From: an uncultured Odoribacter sp.
Lineage (GTDB): Bacteria > Bacteroidota > Bacteroidia > Bacteroidales > Marinifilaceae
Direction of reading: 5' to 3'
DNA: 64,000 bases
Assembly: GCA_910589025.1 (NCBI GenBank)
Contig: CAJURM010000001.1
Coordinates: forward strand, 1-64,000
The position numbers were made by a program, and so were the translations under genes. Under the pieces are notes generated by a model. It saw nothing but the letters and a program-made list of their open reading frames with translations. It did not search any database and had not been told where the DNA came from. Positions 63,051-64,000 of this stretch are shown here, piece after piece (position 1 is the stretch's first letter; every line of letters starts with the position of its first letter).

Positions 63051-64000
63051 ATGATAGAGAGTATCGGTGTGCGCAATTATGCGCTGATTGATAAAACAGA
63101 TATTGAATTAGAGAAAGGATTTACTGTGATTACCGGAGAGACCGGTGCAGGTAAATCTATTCTTTTGGGAGCTATCGGCCTCACTTTGGGGCAACGGGCG
63201 GATGTATCGGCTTTGTCGGATAAGAGTAAGAAATGTATTGTTGAGATTACGTATCATGTTGGTGGATATGCTTTAAGGGAATGGTTTGAGGAAAATGAAC
63301 TGGATTATTCGGAGGAGGTAATTGTTCGGCGGGAGATTTCGGCAGATGGAAAATCCCGTTGTTTTATTAATGATACGCCGGTCAGTAATAAATTGCTGAA
63401 AGAGTTTGGGGGGTATCTGATAGACATTCATTCACAGCATCAGTCTTTGTTGCTTGGACAACCTGAATATCAAATTAATATGCTGGATGCGTTTTGTGGG
63501 AGCGGGGAATTGTTGTCTGTATACCAAGAGAAGTTTAACCGCAGAAAGCAATGTTTGACGGCATTGAAATCATTGAGAGAGTCTGCCAGGGATGCCGATA
63601 AAGAAAAAGAGTATTTGGGTTTTCAGTTGGCTCAGTTGGAGGAAGCACAGTTAAAGAAGGGAGAGCAGGAAGAGTTGGAGGGTGAATTGGCGGTACTTTC
63701 GCATGCGGAGACGATAAAATCGGTTTTGAGTCGGTTGGTTTTTGACTTGAGGGATGCGGATCAGGCTATTGTTACAGTTTTAAAGAATTCCCGAAATTCC
63801 CTCGCTTCTTTAAAGGAGATGGTAAAAGAGGCAACTGAATATGGAGCCCGTTTGGATTCGGTCATTTTAGAATTGAAAGATTTGGCTGAAGAGTCGGAGC
63901 ATAAAGCGGAGGATGTGGAGTATAATCCCCGACGGATAGAGGCTATAAATGAACGACTGAGTGTGATTTATGATTTAATTTTCAAATACAAAGTAGAAGA
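63051..64000 (+). CDS. recN: DNA repair protein RecN (3'-truncated by window edge)
   Basis: The open frame starts ATG 63051 with MIESIGVRNYALIDKTDIEL and continues through 64000. It has Walker A GETGAGKSILLGAI (about residues 30-43), RREISADGKSRCFINDTPVS, and IDIHSQHQSLLL, all RecN hallmarks, then enters the coiled-coil arm. About 316 residues are visible of the usual ~550. RecN is an SMC-like ATPase acting in double-strand break repair. It is probably co-transcribed with porD. Confidence 0.93.
   Translation, partial: MIESIGVRNYALIDKTDIELEKGFTVITGETGAGKSILLGAIGLTLGQRADVSALSDKSKKCIVEITYHVGGYALREWFEENELDYSEEVIVRREISADGKSRCFINDTPVSNKLLKEFGGYLIDIHSQHQSLLLGQPEYQINMLDAFCGSGELLSVYQEKFNRRKQCLTALKSLRESARDADKEKEYLGFQLAQLEEAQLKKGEQEELEGELAVLSHAETIKSVLSRLVFDLRDADQAIVTVLKNSRNSLASLKEMVKEATEYGARLDSVILELKDLAEESEHKAEDVEYNPRRIEAINERLSVIYDLIFKYKVE

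Overview
The window is chromosomal DNA of a member of the Bacteroidota, most likely order Bacteroidales; Odoribacter/Butyricimonas-like gut bacteria would fit, but the genus is a guess. Evidence: scattered type IX secretion genes (porV-like, porT, porD/DUF4835), many TAnnTTTG-type -7 promoter elements, a long NusB, a K+-dependent membrane pyrophosphatase, DUF1599 and DoxX/BT_3928-type proteins, a sulfatase of the SxPSR type, and an M49 peptidase. I found no rRNA, tRNA, transposase, integrase or CRISPR array.

Region 1 (1-11.6 kb) is an array of polymorphic toxin-immunity cassettes. A conserved metalloprotease-like module (HELCH plus an NLMDY Met-turn) ends at the junction HDPGVVVRIFERD and is followed by three unrelated C-terminal regions. 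The module is near-identical over about 609 bp at 3128-3736 and 7144-7752, and a deleted copy lies at 11263-11530. The cassettes open inside the coding sequence with a stop codon just upstream, so they look like silent 'orphan' donors for a full-length gene that probably lies left of the window. Small membrane or beta-propeller genes, inferred to be immunity genes, follow each toxin, usually overlapping its stop codon. Three more of them are preceded only by the 3' fossil of a lost toxin. One tip carries a D...ExK nuclease-like motif, and two propeller immunity genes share a conserved C-terminal half but have a divergent N-terminal half.

Region 2 (11.6-26.8 kb) begins with a DUF4143 ATPase behind three 23-bp repeats and a porV-like gene. 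A defence operon follows: an XRE regulator, an AlbA_2/Schlafen-type regulator, hsdM, an hsdS with two similar target-recognition domains, two DUF262 proteins (one with a DUF1524 HNH nuclease domain), an hsdR fused to a LexA-like S24 peptidase domain, and a two-helix membrane protein. A scar at 26.65-26.78 kb contains a decayed 3' end of another copy of the DUF4143 ATPase gene, marking the right edge.

Region 3 (26.85-64 kb) is ordinary core genome: a thioredoxin-like protein and a TPR lipoprotein, ygiQ, rimO, a META lipoprotein, hppA, porT, an FAD oxidoreductase, an HU gene, trmH, an M49 peptidase, an ECF sigma/anti-sigma/DUF4097-like operon, DUF1599-DoxX-tpiA, folP, an rRNA/tRNA methyltransferase, miaB, an OmpP1-type porin, a low-complexity lipoprotein, proS, pepT, mutY, a sulfatase, gyrB, a LOG-family gene, nusB, porD and recN (cut by the window end). 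Several convergent gene ends carry strong hairpin terminators, and a degenerate GTTGAAAAAG-type repeat recurs in intergenic gaps.
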